Positions 63,961 to 64,000 of a stretch of 64,000 nt of DNA are shown piece by piece. The number at the start of each line of letters is the position of its first letter. The stretch's first letter is position 1. The notes beneath the pieces are model-generated. The model was not told where the DNA came from. It made no database searches and worked only from the letters and a program-made list of their open reading frames with translations. Source of the stretch: Campylobacteraceae bacterium (lineage in GTDB: Bacteria; Campylobacterota; Campylobacteria; Campylobacterales; Arcobacteraceae). The stretch covers positions 171,328-235,327 of the forward strand of contig JABXII010000014.1 in assembly GCA_013373175.1 (NCBI GenBank), in the 5' to 3' direction. A program made the translations under genes and the position numbers.

Positions 63961-64000
63961 TTAGTGACAAGCAGCTGTAAAAACAACATCAGTAGAAGAA
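63961..64000 (-). CDS. C-terminal end of an unidentified gene (cut by window edge)
   Basis: The last 40 bases, read on the minus strand, give an open frame ending S-S-T-D-V-V-F-T-A-A-C-H then TAA, followed at once by a strong hairpin. The stop-plus-terminator arrangement supports a real gene end. Twelve residues are too few to name it. Confidence 0.5.
   Translation of the reverse strand, partial: SSTDVVFTAACH

Noticed and set aside
1..64000. CRISPR array, restriction-modification, toxin-antitoxin or other defence island
   Set aside because: No regularly spaced repeats or hallmark defence proteins were found; the window looks like core chromosome.

Overview
The window is a gene-dense, very AT-rich stretch of bacterial chromosome (roughly 27-30% G+C by eye). 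It fits the Campylobacterota, most likely an Arcobacter-like member of the Arcobacteraceae. The evidence is the family-level look of almost every protein, gene pairs such as rplI-hslV-hslU and kdsC-lptC-lptA-engB, a stand-alone FlhB C-terminal paralogue, SpeA with CysE, and orphan sensor kinases with substrate-binding domains. I see no rRNA, tRNA, CRISPR array, insertion sequence or prophage. No gene-free stretch exceeds 300 bases; the longest is about 226 bases at 37075-37300.

Layout. 1-6.6 kb (minus): division and repair genes, with ftsZ running off the left edge, then ftsA, a PpiD/SurA-like chaperone, a RecD2-like helicase, a small basic protein and fliW. 6.7-12 kb (plus): a FliK-like protein with internal repeats, an FlhB C-terminal paralogue, an MreD-like protein with PBP2 (mrdA), and fliP. 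12-15 kb (minus): a large sensor kinase and a cupin. 15.1-20.6 kb (plus): a 33-residue membrane peptide, then a TolC/adaptor/RND efflux operon whose RND pump is split into two genes. 20.6-29.2 kb (minus): a long, tightly overlapping operon that reads small protein, tatD, mltD, rlpA, hisB, kdsC, lptC, lptA, engB, a GNAT acetyltransferase and a second sensor kinase. 29.3-31.6 kb: rplI-hslV-hslU.

31.8-34.3 kb (plus): two genes for an unusual cytochrome bd-like oxidase whose main subunit ends in a c-type cytochrome domain. A response regulator lacking its phosphoacceptor Asp follows on the other strand. 35-37 kb (minus): an unknown protein with a perfect sigma-70 promoter, a CBS protein and a serine-recombinase-like protein without its catalytic Ser. 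37.3-43.4 kb (plus): ubiX, coaD, tmk, hisS, speA, cysE and a TauE/SafE transporter. 43.4-46.8 kb (minus): a degenerate aconitase paralogue and a PPP-family phosphatase. 46.8-48.1 kb: a TetR regulator divergent from an NAD(P)H oxidoreductase, with two operator-like palindromes between them. 48.2-53.5 kb: uvrA, a small protein, a CNNM/CBS membrane protein, a HugZ-like protein and a MerR regulator. 53.6-64 kb: a DTW protein, a DUF5610-like protein, an L,D-transpeptidase, a possible PD-(D/E)XK protein, a lipoprotein, an SDR, a haem-c GGDEF-EAL protein, a ZIP transporter and an OFA-type MFS transporter. The last bases of another gene lie at the right edge.

Points most worth a second look: (i) tatD and the hugZ-like gene have full-length conserved frames but no ATG/GTG/TTG at the proper N-terminus. 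In both, an ATA triplet overlaps the upstream TAA stop as ATAA, which suggests AUA initiation coupled to termination. (ii) The bd-like oxidase with a fused haem c domain. (iii) Several family members that have lost key residues (aconitase paralogue, serine recombinase, response regulator receiver). (iv) The split RND pump.
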